DNA of 64,000 nt from Piper betle (taxonomy: Eukaryota; Streptophyta; Magnoliopsida; Piperales; Piperaceae), in contig JAURVB010006750.1 of assembly GCA_033002965.1 (NCBI GenBank), forward strand, positions 1 to 64,000, written 5' to 3'. Position numbers and translations under genes: made by a program. How positions within the stretch are numbered: position 1 is the first letter of the stretch; every line of letters starts with the position of its first letter. Positions 47,436 through 59,700 of the stretch are shown here, one piece after another. Under the pieces are notes generated by a model. That model was not told the origin of the DNA and ran no database searches. It saw only the letters and a list, made by a program, of their open reading frames with translations.

Positions 47436-48334
47436 CTACATCCGGTAACCATACTTGTCACCCCCATATCCAAGAAATACACACTTGACGGATTTTGAAT
47501 CAAGCTTCTTTCTTGATTCCCTATCAATATGTGCATATGCAATACAACCAAAGACCTTAAGAAAAGAGTAGTCAACTTTCTTACCAGACCATACCTCTTC
47601 TGGTATTTTTCCATCTAAGATGCTTGATGGACTTCGGTTGATTAGATAGATAGTTGTATCCACAGTGGCACCCCAAAGATGCAAAGGGAGTCCAGCATGA
47701 ACCCTCATGCTTCTCGCTCGCTCTAGGATGGTCCTGTTCATTCTCTCCGCCACCCCATTCTGTTGTGGTGTCCTTGGCACTGTCTTGATCCTTCTAATCC
47801 CCCGCTTTTCATAATAGGAGTCAAACTCCTTATTGCAATATTCTCTGCCATTATTCGACAGAAGACATTTCAATCTCAAACCTATTTCATTCTCAACTCG
47901 GGCTTTCCATATCTTGAAAATGCTAAAAACTTCTGATTTTTTCTTAATAGTGTAGATCCATGTCTTCCTACTAAAATCATCAATGAAGGTAACAAAATAG
48001 AAATTACCTCCAAAAGATTTACCATGGGCTGGCCCCAAACATCCGTATGAACCAACTCCAACCTTTTGATTTCATCTCTCGCCCATCCTTTATAAACTGA
48101 CCCATTTCTGTTTACCTAAAACACAGTCTTCACAAAACCAAAGTTAGAATCAATTATACCTATCAAAACCTTCTTGGAATGTAAGATCCTCATCCCACTC
48201 TCGCTCAAGTGACCAAGCCTTCTATGCCATAACGTTGTTATGTCATTCTTCTTAGCGGCCAAAGAAACAAATGGATCTACCTTGGTAGACAATGGGTAAA
48301 GTGTGCCCACCGCCTTCCCCTTGATCACTACCAA
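47436..48334 (-). pseudogene. Copia GAG-pre-integrase and integrase core
   Basis: 48334-48116 carries the pre-integrase zinc-binding region (LWHRRLGHLSESGMRILHSK). After a frame break, 48038-47436 carries the rve core: FVTFIDDFSRKTWIY with the first Asp, then SNNGREYCNKEF where the second catalytic Asp of the usual S-D-N-G is Asn, and PQQNGVAERMNRTI with the Glu. The DDE triad is therefore broken by one residue. The C-terminal region includes LKVFGCIAYAHI and KCVFLGYGGDKYGYR. Confidence 0.92.
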
Positions 48335-48524
48335 TGCTCCCTTGCTAATCTTCCACTAATTGTTTTCGAATGTGATCTTATAGCCCTCTTGGTCCAGCTT
48401 GTTAACAGATATAAGATTCTTCTTCAATTTAGGTATATACCTGACCTCCTTGAGAATAAGTTTACCTTCATCATGAATCTTCAAATGAATTACTCCCTTA
48501 CCTTGCACTTCGACCATTGCCATA

Positions 48525-49466
48525 TTACGTATCCAACTTCTTGACAAAATCACAAACCATTCTTTGAGAAGTACAATGAAATGAAGCACCTGAATCAATA
48601 TACCATGTATCTATGTTGTAATCATCATGAATAGATAAACAAAATTTCTTCATGACCATCACAACATTAGCTACATTCTTGACTCGCTCGGGACAATCCT
48701 TCTTTACATGTCCTTCCTTGTCACAAATCCAACAAGTAGGCTTACCCTTGAATTTTCCTTTGGATTTAGAGCACCCTCGGTTCTTAGGACCTTTACTTTG
48801 ACCTCTTCCTCTTTCTTTGCCCTTGCTTTTGTCCACCGACAAAGCTGTGCTCGAGATGGACAGTGTGCTATCTACCATGCTCCTCTTCATCATCTCCTGA
48901 TTCAAGATTGCACCTAGCACTTCATCAAACTTTAGTTGTTCTTTTGATGCATTACTTATAGAAGTAATTACCGTATCCCAACTCTCCGGCAAAGAACACA
49001 TGAACATTAAAGATTTAATATCTTCACTAAAGGTCATCTCCACAAATTCAAGTTGTGCCCAAATTTTATTGAAATCATTCAAATGATTAGCAATAGATTT
49101 ACCTTCGGGCATCCTTAAAGAGACAAGCTTCCTCAACAAAAATAACCTGTTAGAGGCTGATGACTTCTCATAAACACCAGAGCTAATGACTTCTCATAAA
49201 CACGAGCTAATGCCTTTGATGGTTGTCTGTTTGGAGACATTAAATGCCACCGACTGTGTTAAACACAATCGAACGATAGCTAAGGCTTGCCTATCCAACA
49301 AGGCCCACTCCTCGGCTGACATCGCTTCTGGCTTGGTACCTACAAGCGGTTGATGTAGTTGCTTCTCGTATAGATGATCCTCAATCTGCATCCTCCACCA
49401 TTGATAATTTGTTCCATCAAATTTCTCAATCTTCCCAATCTTGGAAGTGTCCACCATAACTCCCAC
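48525..49466 (-). pseudogene. Copia gag with zinc knuckle and protease
   Basis: 49466-49194 encodes the gag N-terminus (KIGKIEKFDGTNYQWWRMQI). 49139-48525 continues gag (LPESWDTVITSISNASKEQL), a CCHC knuckle CWICDKEGHVKKDC, and the protease motif WYIDSGASFHCT. Between the two parts lies a two-copy repeat of ATGACTTCTCATAAACAC (about 49159-49208 on the plus strand) that breaks the frame. Confidence 0.92.
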
Positions 49467-49518
49467 TCAAATCAAGATCCGATTGAATGAGACCCAAGTT
49501 CCCACAGATGGCGCCAAT

Positions 49519-50072
49519 TGTTGAGAAAAATCCCCTAAGTTGGAGATCAACAACAACAAACACAAGATTTGGGAAAATAATGCTCGAGAAATAAAATAAA
49601 ACAAAATCAAAAGAATAGAAATTTAACGTGGAAAACCCTCCTTCTATTAAGAGTCAAAAACCATGGGACAACAACTAACAATTCACTACTTTAATCAAAG
49701 ATTACAGTCATCAAACATATAGAGATGTATAAGAAGATTACTTACTCAACCTATACTATTGAGATTACAAGATTTTTCTCTATCAATATTCCGTATAAGA
49801 TTAAACTCATAAATAATATTTTCCCTCTTTTTTATCTCTATATCTCTTCTCTATCTCTCTCTTTTTCTCTCTCTTATCTTTCTTGTATTGTTTTCTGTGC
49901 TTGTCTTGTTTTTAGAATGAGGCAAATGAAGTTTAATTTATAGAGAAGCTTTGAGACTCTTCATCCTCCATGAAACAACAAACAGTCACCTTTGTTGGTA
50001 TTCCAAGATTCTTTTAATATTCCGAGTGTGACAATGAGCTACATATCATTAATACAATTACACATATTAATC
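49519..50072 (-). repeat. 5' LTR of the Tork-like copia (right in window)
   Basis: On the plus strand it starts TGTTGAGAAAAATCCCCTAA and ends CACATATTAATC, where the terminal CA has become TC. It is next to target duplication CATAC. High similarity to the left LTR over 550 bp. Confidence 0.95.
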
Positions 50073-50304
50073 CATACGAAATTAAAAAATAATTTATATC
50101 CATAAATATACAAAAATATAATGGTGATGATTAATATATATGTAAAAGGGAAAGCATTTTACAGGTGTCTAAGTTGCCTTTACACATCCATTTGATGGGA
50201 GGAGTTGGTGAAATTCTAATCAATTCTATTATTCAGATTATTTTGCATCTAGAAAAAAACACAGATAAATGCACTTATATTATATGATAGATTTATAGAA
50301 ACCC

Positions 50305-52601
50305 TTATTCATAAGCCAAAGAAAAAGTAACAAGCGCACGGTAACGAGAAACTTGTGAAGCTGCATGCCCATGGCCATGCATGCCATGCACTAAGCCAGC
50401 AACAGTCTCAAAAACCAGGGCACCGACTGGGCATAGGCGGGGGCGCCGTCTCTTCATTGTCGACGACCGACCTGGTACCGGCGATGGTGATAAGACGAAA
50501 ATATCCGGTGATGGCGGCGAGAAGTCTAAAATCTCAGGCGACGGCGATGGCGGCAGAAAAGTACGAGGAGGATCATGATCGCCAAAGCTGGTTGGTCCAG
50601 GCCCCTGCACCACCGGATCTCCGGCGGGGCTGGGCTTCGGCGTCGACGCCTTAATGGCCTCCGCCTGGGCGTTGGTGAAGATGCACGTCGTCCTCCTCAC
50701 CTCCCCTTCGTCTCCGGTGAGCACCTCGATGGCCCCCATCTTCATCATCGATTTCGCGAACTGTTTCAAGAACTTCTTGGGCTCTTTCAGCTTCCTGACA
50801 ATGCTGCCCGCCTCCGGGTCGGACATGAGGGCGGCGTCGGTCTGGAGGAGGCTCCTGTTCTGGAGCAGGGCGTAGTAGTAGCCGGTGTCGAAATCGTCGG
50901 GGGTAATGGGGTCTAGTGACACCGGCGGGACGAAGGGCGGCCGGCGAGAGAGAGGTGGGCATGTGTTCTTGAGGTACTCGGCGTAGTCTGGATCCAAGCT
51001 TGGATCTTGGTCACCTTTTCCGGTGAAGTTGTAGAGCCTCTGGTCGTAGAATTGACAGTGGGCAACTCCAAATGTATGAGCACCTATATAATTATCAAAT
51101 AATTAGATTAAGCACAAGCCTAATAATTCATATGTAATCATAACACTTTACATAATGAGATTGATCAATTAGTTGTGAACAATAGATCAAATCCCCAGCA
51201 GACTTTGGTTTCAACTAGCGTAGATATTCCTATATCAACTTACATAAGAGGAGATCATCTAGCAAATCCTATTAGGGCTTATAATTAAGTTGTAACGATC
51301 GGTTTAAATATATATTGATAGGCCTAAGTTATCCCTCGGTCCGACTTCTAGATCAATAACTACTCTTACTTTATGTGATGTGAAACTAATCTAATCCAAA
51401 AAATCTTTATCTCACAACTCCTCGGTCAATGTTGATAATTCAGGTGAAGATCCACTATGTAATAGAGTCTCGGGTTCGCTTTGCTTAAGTGCAAATTAAC
51501 TGCATAAGTTATCTCTTTAAATTAGTCAACCAAAATAAAAAATAAGAGGGCTTGTGCTATAAGGGATCAAGGGTACAGAGGTACTTACACTATCTAATTC
51601 CAATTTTTTCTACAGAGATAAATCGAGTCAGCTAAATATATTCGTATTAATTTATCTTGACAAATATCAACACAACCCTTCTCTCCCTATGTTTATTCTC
51701 ATTTGACACACCTGTGTTTCTCTCCAAGTTAGATTGAAGCTTTGTTCAAATGTTTGAAACAAATCTACAGACCATCAAAGTCTCTAATTGTTTTGATGGG
51801 TTGAGATTGTTTAATTACCAGATAATGCAACCAGGTCTGTGACATCTAGACCTTTGTTCTCAAAGAAGATTTTGAGAGTGGAGAAGTTGGAGTAGGGATG
51901 GGGTCTGTTGCATGGAACTTCGGATAGGCGTGAGAAGAAACCATCTCTTCTTCCTGTATAAACTGGGTATAACGGCCTCTCAAACTGTTCATATAATACA
52001 GATCAAAGCACAAACATTCTTCACATTAGCACGAGAATATAACAAAGAGGAAGAAAGCAATGGTGGTGAGTGCGTTGATTACTTGAAAGGAAACAGCATC
52101 TCTAGCAGATAAAGCTACGATATCAGCACAAGAGACAACACCAGGGCATTCCTGCTCTAGCCGCTGTTTGATGTCTTCAACTTCGCTCCACGCAAGGCCA
52201 AACCTGTTGGCATTGTCTGCCCTCTCTGGAACCTCATCTTGGAACTGGGTCAGTAGTATGGATCCATCACAACCCTGCAACATAATTTTATTAGCATAAA
52301 TATTGCAGTTTAACACAAAAATAATGCAATAAGCACAGCTTGCTTTATAAATCCTTACCCTGACCAAACAATCAACAAAGTGTTGCTTCAGAAACTTTGG
52401 GCCAACTGATGGGAAGCCCTGGATCATTCCCCATGTCATCTCCCTCACAATCTCCTCTGCCCGTGGACATGTATAGTTGTAGAAGTTCAATTTCAGACCG
52501 CAATTTTGGCCTTTACTACCATTTGACAGAGAAACAGACAGTACCAATACCAGAAACAAGATTGCAAGAATGCTTCCTTTCATCTTCCTTAGCGTACCCA
52601 T
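50305..52601 (-). CDS. Class III peroxidase-like secreted protein lacking distal His/Arg, with a Ser/Pro-rich tail
   Basis: Four exons in phase on the minus strand: 52601-52359, 52274-52083, 51984-51819, 51083-50305 (459 aa; the family usually has 310-360). Residues 8-28 are a hydrophobic signal peptide, so it is probably secreted to the wall. Family marks: NFYNYTCPRAEEIVREMTWG, GCDGSILL, CPGVVSCADIVALSARDAV, LVALSGAHTFGVAHCQFYDQ with the proximal haem His at 203, DFDTGYYYALL and FAKSMMKMGAI. The distal site, canonically R.HFHDC, reads KQHFVDC (72-78): the catalytic His is Val76 and the distal Arg is Lys72, so normal peroxide cleavage is not expected. After the last family Cys (334), 125 residues follow, rich in SP/PSP motifs (FLPPSPSPEILDFSPPSPDI) that resemble hydroxyproline-rich glycoprotein sequence, then an Arg-rich stretch. 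No frameshift is seen. It looks closest to the PER3/PER39-like group. Confidence 0.9.
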
Positions 52602-53748
52602 GATCTGGGCTTGACTACTACAGACAACTGCTTAATTATAACCAGCTGCACTTGATCCAGAGGCCATTTTAAATTGATAGTCAATTGATTGAAACAAGTT
52701 GCTGATTGATAGTTGGATTATGGGCACTCAAGCTATAAAATAGTCGATTGCATTTGAGTGAAGGGGAAGGTATATAGCTAGTTCAACTTCACACTTTGCG
52801 GTGAAGCAAAAGGGTCTACATGCAATGGTGGGTGATTGAGAGCTTGGGAATGCGTGGATAAGTCCATCTGACTTTTGTGAGCTCATGGTTGAAGCAAACT
52901 TTGTTTGAATATTGATAATATTCAGGTTCAGTCTTTTGTGTGCTTTTTAATGTATAACATGTTAATTGCGTATTATCATGCTAAACTTCAAAGATTGGAG
53001 TAAATTTGTACGTTTTTGCCTCCAACAAAGACCTTCTTCTAATTAAGGAGAATATTTTAGAAGCGCCCATAACACATTTCGTATTAAGCAAGCATACATG
53101 AGAAGTTTCTATATCATTTTAAAGATTTTAGGATGGAAACTATGATTAGTTTTAGTATAGCTTTTTATAAGAAAAAGGAAGAAAGTTTTCAATATTATCA
53201 AGTGGTAAGGAAATTAAGCTTAATTATATATATATATATATATATATATTAAATTATTTAAAATACCCTCACTTGAAAAAATAAATAACAAAGTTACCGG
53301 ATGTTGAATGCAACTTGAGGGGGCTAACTCTGGCTGCCCTGTCCTTAGGGTGGCGATTCTTGGCCACCCGTGCTTATAGCTACTAGCTGTCAATCTCCCC
53401 TTATAAATTTTTTTAGCTTTTAAGGGTAATTTTTATATTTTATTTAAAATTTCTCTTTTCTTATAATTTGCTTTGATTTTCCCACTAAAAAATTCTCCCC
53501 TTTCCTGATAAAAAAAAGGCTTATTGCTTTGCTTTAAAAAAAATTATGTCATATATGACCAAGCAAAAAAGTCAATACTCAACTCAAACCATTATTTGTC
53601 AGAATCTCAATTCTTAATGTAATGCGAGGGAAACCGTGGAAGGTGGATATTCCAAATAACACTTCTTTGGCAGGTGGGAATCTCAATTCCGTACTTGGGA
53701 TTCCGATTCTCCCTTGTGAAAACGCCGAGCTCCCTCCGATCCTCGTCC
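52602..53748. other. Divergent intergenic region between peroxidase (-) and carrier (+) genes
   Basis: It holds both promoters. On the minus strand, TATA-like GCTATATACC lies near 52775, about 170 bases before the peroxidase ATG. A (TA)n run occupies about 53225-53249. Around 53330-53390 is a GC-richer piece with a small hairpin GGGTGGC..GGCCACCC. The carrier leader probably lies in 53620-53748. No gene is supported inside. Confidence 0.5.
53225..53249. repeat. (TA)n microsatellite
   Basis: An uninterrupted TA run of about 12 units lies in AT-rich DNA between the peroxidase and carrier genes. Confidence 0.95.
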
Positions 53749-56700
53749 ATGGCGGCGCCGTCTACCTTCCCTTCCATACCCCGGCAGGGTCCGCCACCAG
53801 CCTGTCAATTTGATCTCTCTTGACGTTTTTCGCTCGAAGCTCTTTGTAAACATCTGTCTTGATGATTTTGTTTGCGAGTTTGTGCTGTTGTAGGTGGTGG
53901 ATATGGCGCTGCCGACGAGGGTTGGAGGTCTGCTGCCCTGTCTGGGTTTTACTATGTCACTACCAGCGGGGTCGCCGTTGCCACTGGAACTGCTGCCACT
54001 CACCCCTTAGGTTTCTTGCTTGTTCCATTTATCTTGAAAAGCTTAATTCTGTGTGTTGATTTCAGTTTTCTGTTGTGTTGCATTTGTTGTGCGTGCGAAC
54101 TAGCTTATATGTTGGGTATCACCATGATAATTGATTTTATTGTGTTGTTCAACATGGTAAAGTCTGATGTGTGGATTAAGGGTAGATAAAAGCTTAATTT
54201 CATGTGTTGATTTTAATTTTTGTGTTGTATTTGTTGTGCATACGAACTAGCTTACGTGTTGGGTATCATCATTTACTGTAGAAAATTGATTGTATTGTGT
54301 TGTTCAACATGGTATCATCTGATGTATGGGTTAAGGGTAGATTAAACTGTCTGGCTCTGGTACCATGTGAAGCGGAAAATATTCTGTTTAAATTGGTCTG
54401 CGAGCAGACATTGTGTTCATTTATAAGATATAGACAAGAAAAGTTCCTCATGTCATGTACTAAGCTGTAAGTAAAATAAAGGTTACATCAATAATCAGGT
54501 TTATGGAAAATATGGTTGAATGTCATTTTCTTGTTCTAGGGATGTTGTGTACAATGGCACAATAAAATCCATGCTGTTGACCCCAACCCAGGGTAAGGTC
54601 AAAGGAGAAGAATAAGAAGATGTAATATTCTTCTTCTAGGGATGTATGTGTAATTTTCGTTGTTTATCCTTGGAATATTTTAGGAATTATTTTATTAGGG
54701 TTCTTTATTAGTTGCCTATAAATAAATGGCTATCTCTTTGTAGGCAAGACTTTTATGAATTGATTACAGCTGTGTGCCCTTTCCCTTTTTAGTTTAGATC
54801 GTTTATCTTTATGGTTTAGCTCATTATTTTTCTAAGAGTGGATGTTAATTAAGATCATCCCCTATTGCATTTAAGCATCAATTGGTGGAAATGTGACAAA
54901 GAACAGGAGGCGATAGGTTGAGACCACTGATTATCAATGGCTCCATGGATCTTATAGCAACAATGAGAAAGACTCCATCTTTTTTGGGGCTGATGGAGAA
55001 GTGGACAAAGGCTGTGGAAGGAACTTGGTTGCGGTGGTGGCTGGTAATAGCAGCCATTTTTTCCCACGATCCAAGTGGCATTGCGAGTTTAGTGGATTGA
55101 CCATTGTGGATGGACAATTATAGCATCTGCAGCAATTGATGTAGAAATGCAAAAGGGACAAGTTAAATTAACCACTACTCCTAGAAAAATAAAAGCCTAA
55201 ATTAAAGTAAAAACTTAAATAAAGAAATGACACACAACTAATAATCAATAAATCTACTAAGTCTTATACGTACAATGAGATCGCCTTATTTATAGGCAAA
55301 CAAAAGAAAACCATAATCACTTATTTCCCATAGTATCCAAACAATCAAATGTTAAAATCACATACAAATCCCCACAAGAAGAAAAATATATAAAAAATCC
55401 TAAGAAAGAAATTCTACTAGATGCACTGCATCATTGCATATCCAAAACTTGACAGTATGTGAAGATTGTAATATTAATGATCAACAATATTGTCACATGT
55501 AATTTCTTTCATTTCTGATTGATTATGGCAGAAATGGACTCTGTAAATAATCATAAAAGCTATGTTTTGTCTGAGTGTAGTGTAGATGTGCTGTTAACGA
55601 TAAGTATTCTCGAAAAGTACAGAAAGAGGTGATTGCAGGAACCATTTCATTTATTGTCTGCTCTTAGACTCTTGGTATAACAACCCGACCCAATTAGTGC
55701 AAATTTATAGGCTTAGTTATTTCTCCAAAAGTGGTTAATCAAATTAAAGATTATAAATGTTATCCCTACTAATATATTAGATCTCACTGCAGTAAGTATT
55801 GGATATGGGTCTAATTTAAGGGATGTCACAATCAACCAACCTTAAGGAAATTTTGTTCTCAGAATTCTTACCATTGGCATGTAGCTAACTGTCTAACCCA
55901 CGACCAGTCTAGGTCTAACCCTTGGTTCATAGTTAGCAGCCCAGCTTACGTCCAATTCAGATCACCGTGTAATATGGTCTTGGGTCAACTCTAATACTAC
56001 TTGTAATGACCCAACCCAAGTGTAAACTAATGAGCCTAGTAATTTCTTTAAAAGTTGTTAATCAAGTTAAAGATGGTAAACACCATCCTTACTAATATAT
56101 TAAATCTTACCCCAATAGGTATTGAATGTGGAACTAATTTAGGGGATATCACACTTAGGATGGAAGTTTATGATACATGTGTATTTCTCTTATTCACTAG
56201 ATTTTAGGACTAGAGTTCTCAATGAGTCAATATGAAAATATTATTGTGAAAAGTCATGTCGTAGGCATATGTGAAATTGCTAAGGCACCAAAGACAACTA
56301 TTTTTTCCCCACCTGTATTGTTTGTTGTTGTTGGTAATAATATCTAAAGATATACAATAGTTTTTGCACTTCCCTTCAAAATCAATATGTATAAGTATAT
56401 GATGAAATATCACACACTTTAGGAAATAACAATTTCCAAGGCAGGTTGATGATCACGATCATGTAAGAGCTTTTTAACAATTACTCCCAATGTACACGAG
56501 ACCTCCCCTTCCTTGCGAGTACAATGGACACATAAAACATCTCTTGTCTGTGAAAACTTGAACAAAATCAATAAGGAAAGTGGATGAATGAACCTGTCAA
56601 AAAACAACATTTTATTGAGTCATGAAGGCATTTATAGAGTAAAGCTTGTGAGTGAACATGGTTATAAAGGTTTCGACCATTTATGATCGACTTTAGTTTG

Positions 56701-59700
56701 GTGAAATGAATTTTATTTCCACTCAGATTTTACTTTGTTCAGTCTCACATTCAGAAAGCTAAACATCATATTGAACCATGTCTAAGGCATGATTATGATC
56801 GGCTTCATGTTCAAATTATGGATTACCAAGTGTGATGCCAATCTTAATTTTAAAAATGTTGAAAGCACCTTTTCATCATATTTCACCGGCTTCAAAAGAT
56901 TTGAAATAAGAAATCAAGAAAACATAATGGCTTGTGTAACTTTATTTCATAGATTGTCTTTCAAACTTGAAACTATAAGTTGAAGGTGTGTAAGCTTAAA
57001 CGTTAATACCTTGTAGTTGTGACTAGCATATTTTATTTCTGCTATTACCCTCATGTACAAGTATCTTTCTCTTTGTTAAGTTGTTTCATCTGGCAAATCA
57101 TGCAATATCTCTATTAACCTTCATCGCAACTATTTCTCTTATACCAGTAGAAATATTCATGGTCACAATGATCTTATAAGTTAGACCATCTAAAATTTAC
57201 ATGGTGTCAGCACCAAAGGTCTAGGAGGACCTTTGGTTCGAATCCCGTTGCCAATATTTTGCCGGGAGAAATATTAATTTTAATTTACCCCATATTATGT
57301 CCAATGGACTAATTGCCCCGTGTTTGTCCACGTTCTAAGTCATACAAAGTTTTCATGTGAGGGAAAATATTGAAGTAAATATTATAGTGGTTCACTTTCG
57401 TAACAGCTTGCGCTTTTAAAATATAAGATAAGTGGTTAAGCCATCTAAACTTTACAATAAGCATAATAATAGTTAATGGAACAAGTTAAGCATAATAATA
57501 GTTAATGGAACAAGTAGTGGTAGAGGGTAAAATGTGACGGTTAAAAAGATGACGTATAATTTAAGTGTATGCATGACCTGCGATTGAAGGGAGTCAGCAT
57601 CAATTATTTAGCATTAGATAGATGATGATTGGAAACTCCATGAAGCTCTTAGTAGTGGTTGAAAACATCATTATTACATGTGTAAGGTCTATTGTGGACT
57701 TCTCTTTGAAATACTTATAATTGTGGGACAATGATGCTTGCACCTAAAATGTGTTTTTTTTTGTTTTCAATATGGAAATTTCTAGTCGCTCTATATCCTG
57801 TGCTTCTTCATCCTTTTTCTGCATATTCTGTTTATTTGTGTGTTTGATCCTGTTCAAAAGGTTTTGATATTTCTTCTTCTCCACTATCTTGCATTCTATG
57901 CAGAGGGTAATTCCATTTTAACATTTAAACTGCAGATGTTCTTAAAGTTAGGCTTCAGATGCAACTGGTTGGCCAAAGAGGTCCCTTAATTGGACTGGTA
58001 TGATTTTCCTGTTATTTTTTGTTATCATTTCTTGTCATGGAAAATTTTTCCGTTCGTAACTAAAGTTATTTTTTTCTTCTATTAATTCTAAAGGGAAAAC
58101 TATTTACAGAAATGGTGACAACTGAAGGTCCTAGGTCACTTTACCTGGGATTAGCACCTGCTCTTACCAGAGCAGTTACATATGGTGGTCTTCGCTTGGG
58201 TTTATATGAACCTTCAAAATATGCTTGCGAGATGATGTTGGGATCTACCAACATATTTGTCAAATTTGCATCTGGAGTCTTTTCTGGCGCTGTTGCTACT
58301 CTAATTGCTAATCCAACAGAAGTTTTGAAGGTGAGCAGATTTTCTAGGCATTATGTTTAAAGTTCCTATTGACATAGAACTTATCATACTGAGCACAATG
58401 ATGTGGAGCCAATGGCCGAGCATAAGATGACTTATTACTTATATAAAAATGCACCCTATAATTGTCTCTTACAGAACCTTGTTCTCATCTTTTCTATTTG
58501 ACAATTTCACTTGACAAGATCATTCAAGGAGCGACTACCAATTGATCCTCTAATGTTTTATTCTTACTGAATTATAAGTTATATTCCTTGGGAAGCAAAC
58601 AGTTTATAAATGAAAAGTTACTGATCAAATATACTATTTGCTTGCATCAATTGGTGCATATTCACATAATCTGTAGAAAGCATACCCTTCTGGTCCTAGA
58701 AAGAAAAGGGAAGTATTGAAAATATATTCATTGAGAAAGCAAGATCCATATCCTGATGCCATTCCCCTGGAAGGCTGCTTGGTGACGATGTTTGTGTGCA
58801 ATTACACTGGCATTATTTAGTGATTTGAGCTATTTATTTTAGCAGATCTTCTACCAGAAATGCATAATCGTCTAAAGATTTTAACCACCACCTTGTAAAA
58901 GATTGTCTATTAACAATTCTTCTGTGATTCCCATGAACAACACCGAGCTGTTTTACTATGAGTACTCCTTTTGTGCTCCTGTTGCCTTTAGGTTCGGTTA
59001 CAGATGAATACCAACTCGAAGAGGGGACACTGGGAGAGCTCCACAATATTGTCCACGATGAAGGAATAAGAGCACTATGGAAGGGAGTAGGCCCTGCAAT
59101 GACTAGAGCTGCAATTTTGACCGCAACTCAGCTTGCTACCTATGATGAATCCAAACAGGTGGACCCTACTCCAAGTTAGCAATTACAAGTTTTTGTTAGT
59201 AGCTGTGATATGTTTTTTCCTTATAAAATATTTTCGACTTGTTTAGGCTTTGATAAAGTGGACACCACTTGAAGAAGGCTTATGCTTACATTTCATGTAA
59301 TGTGGAAATCCTGGTACTTATTTTAATGTTGACGATCTTTGTCTGTCGAAGGCTTATTTGTATTAAATACTCTCGCTGTGCAACGTTGTTTATGTGACCA
59401 ATTTGTGTTGCTATTATGAAAGAGTTTCACACTTTTTCAGCTCAAGCGCAATTGCAGGAACTGTGGGTACCCTTGTGACTACACCAATGGACATGGTCAA
59501 GACTCGTTTGATGTTGCAGATTGAATCTGGAGGTGGTGGGATGTATAAGAATGCTTTTCACTGTGCTTATAAGGTTCGTGTGTCCAATCTCACCTGAGAG
59601 GATAGCGCTTATAACTTGTAAACTATAAAATTGATCTGCAAATTTATGTTTATTAGCGTGATCAATAACCTGAGTATTCAAGAATGATTTGTATATTTAT

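Larger units (their letters stand above)
44839..50072 (-). mobile_element. Tnt1/Tork-like Ty1/copia retrotransposon, minus strand, 5.2 kb
   Basis: LTRs at 44839-45395 and 49519-50072 enclose gag, protease, integrase, RT and RNase H on the minus strand in copia order. The target duplication CATAC is exact (44834-44838 and 50073-50077). On the minus strand a TTGGCGCCATCTGTGG primer-binding region follows the 5' LTR and an AAGTGGGAGATT polypurine tract precedes the 3' LTR. The LTRs are much more alike than those of the neighbouring copia, so the insertion is younger. Frameshifts in gag and RNase H, a stop before RT, and a catalytic Asp-to-Asn change in integrase make it non-autonomous. Confidence 0.95.

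Noticed and set aside
50355..50916. Plus-strand ORFs over the peroxidase last exon
   Set aside because: Shadows of the GC-rich coding exon on the minus strand.
57200..57260. Functional tRNA gene
   Set aside because: Only a B-box is present; no cloverleaf or proper A-box and acceptor stem could be drawn.
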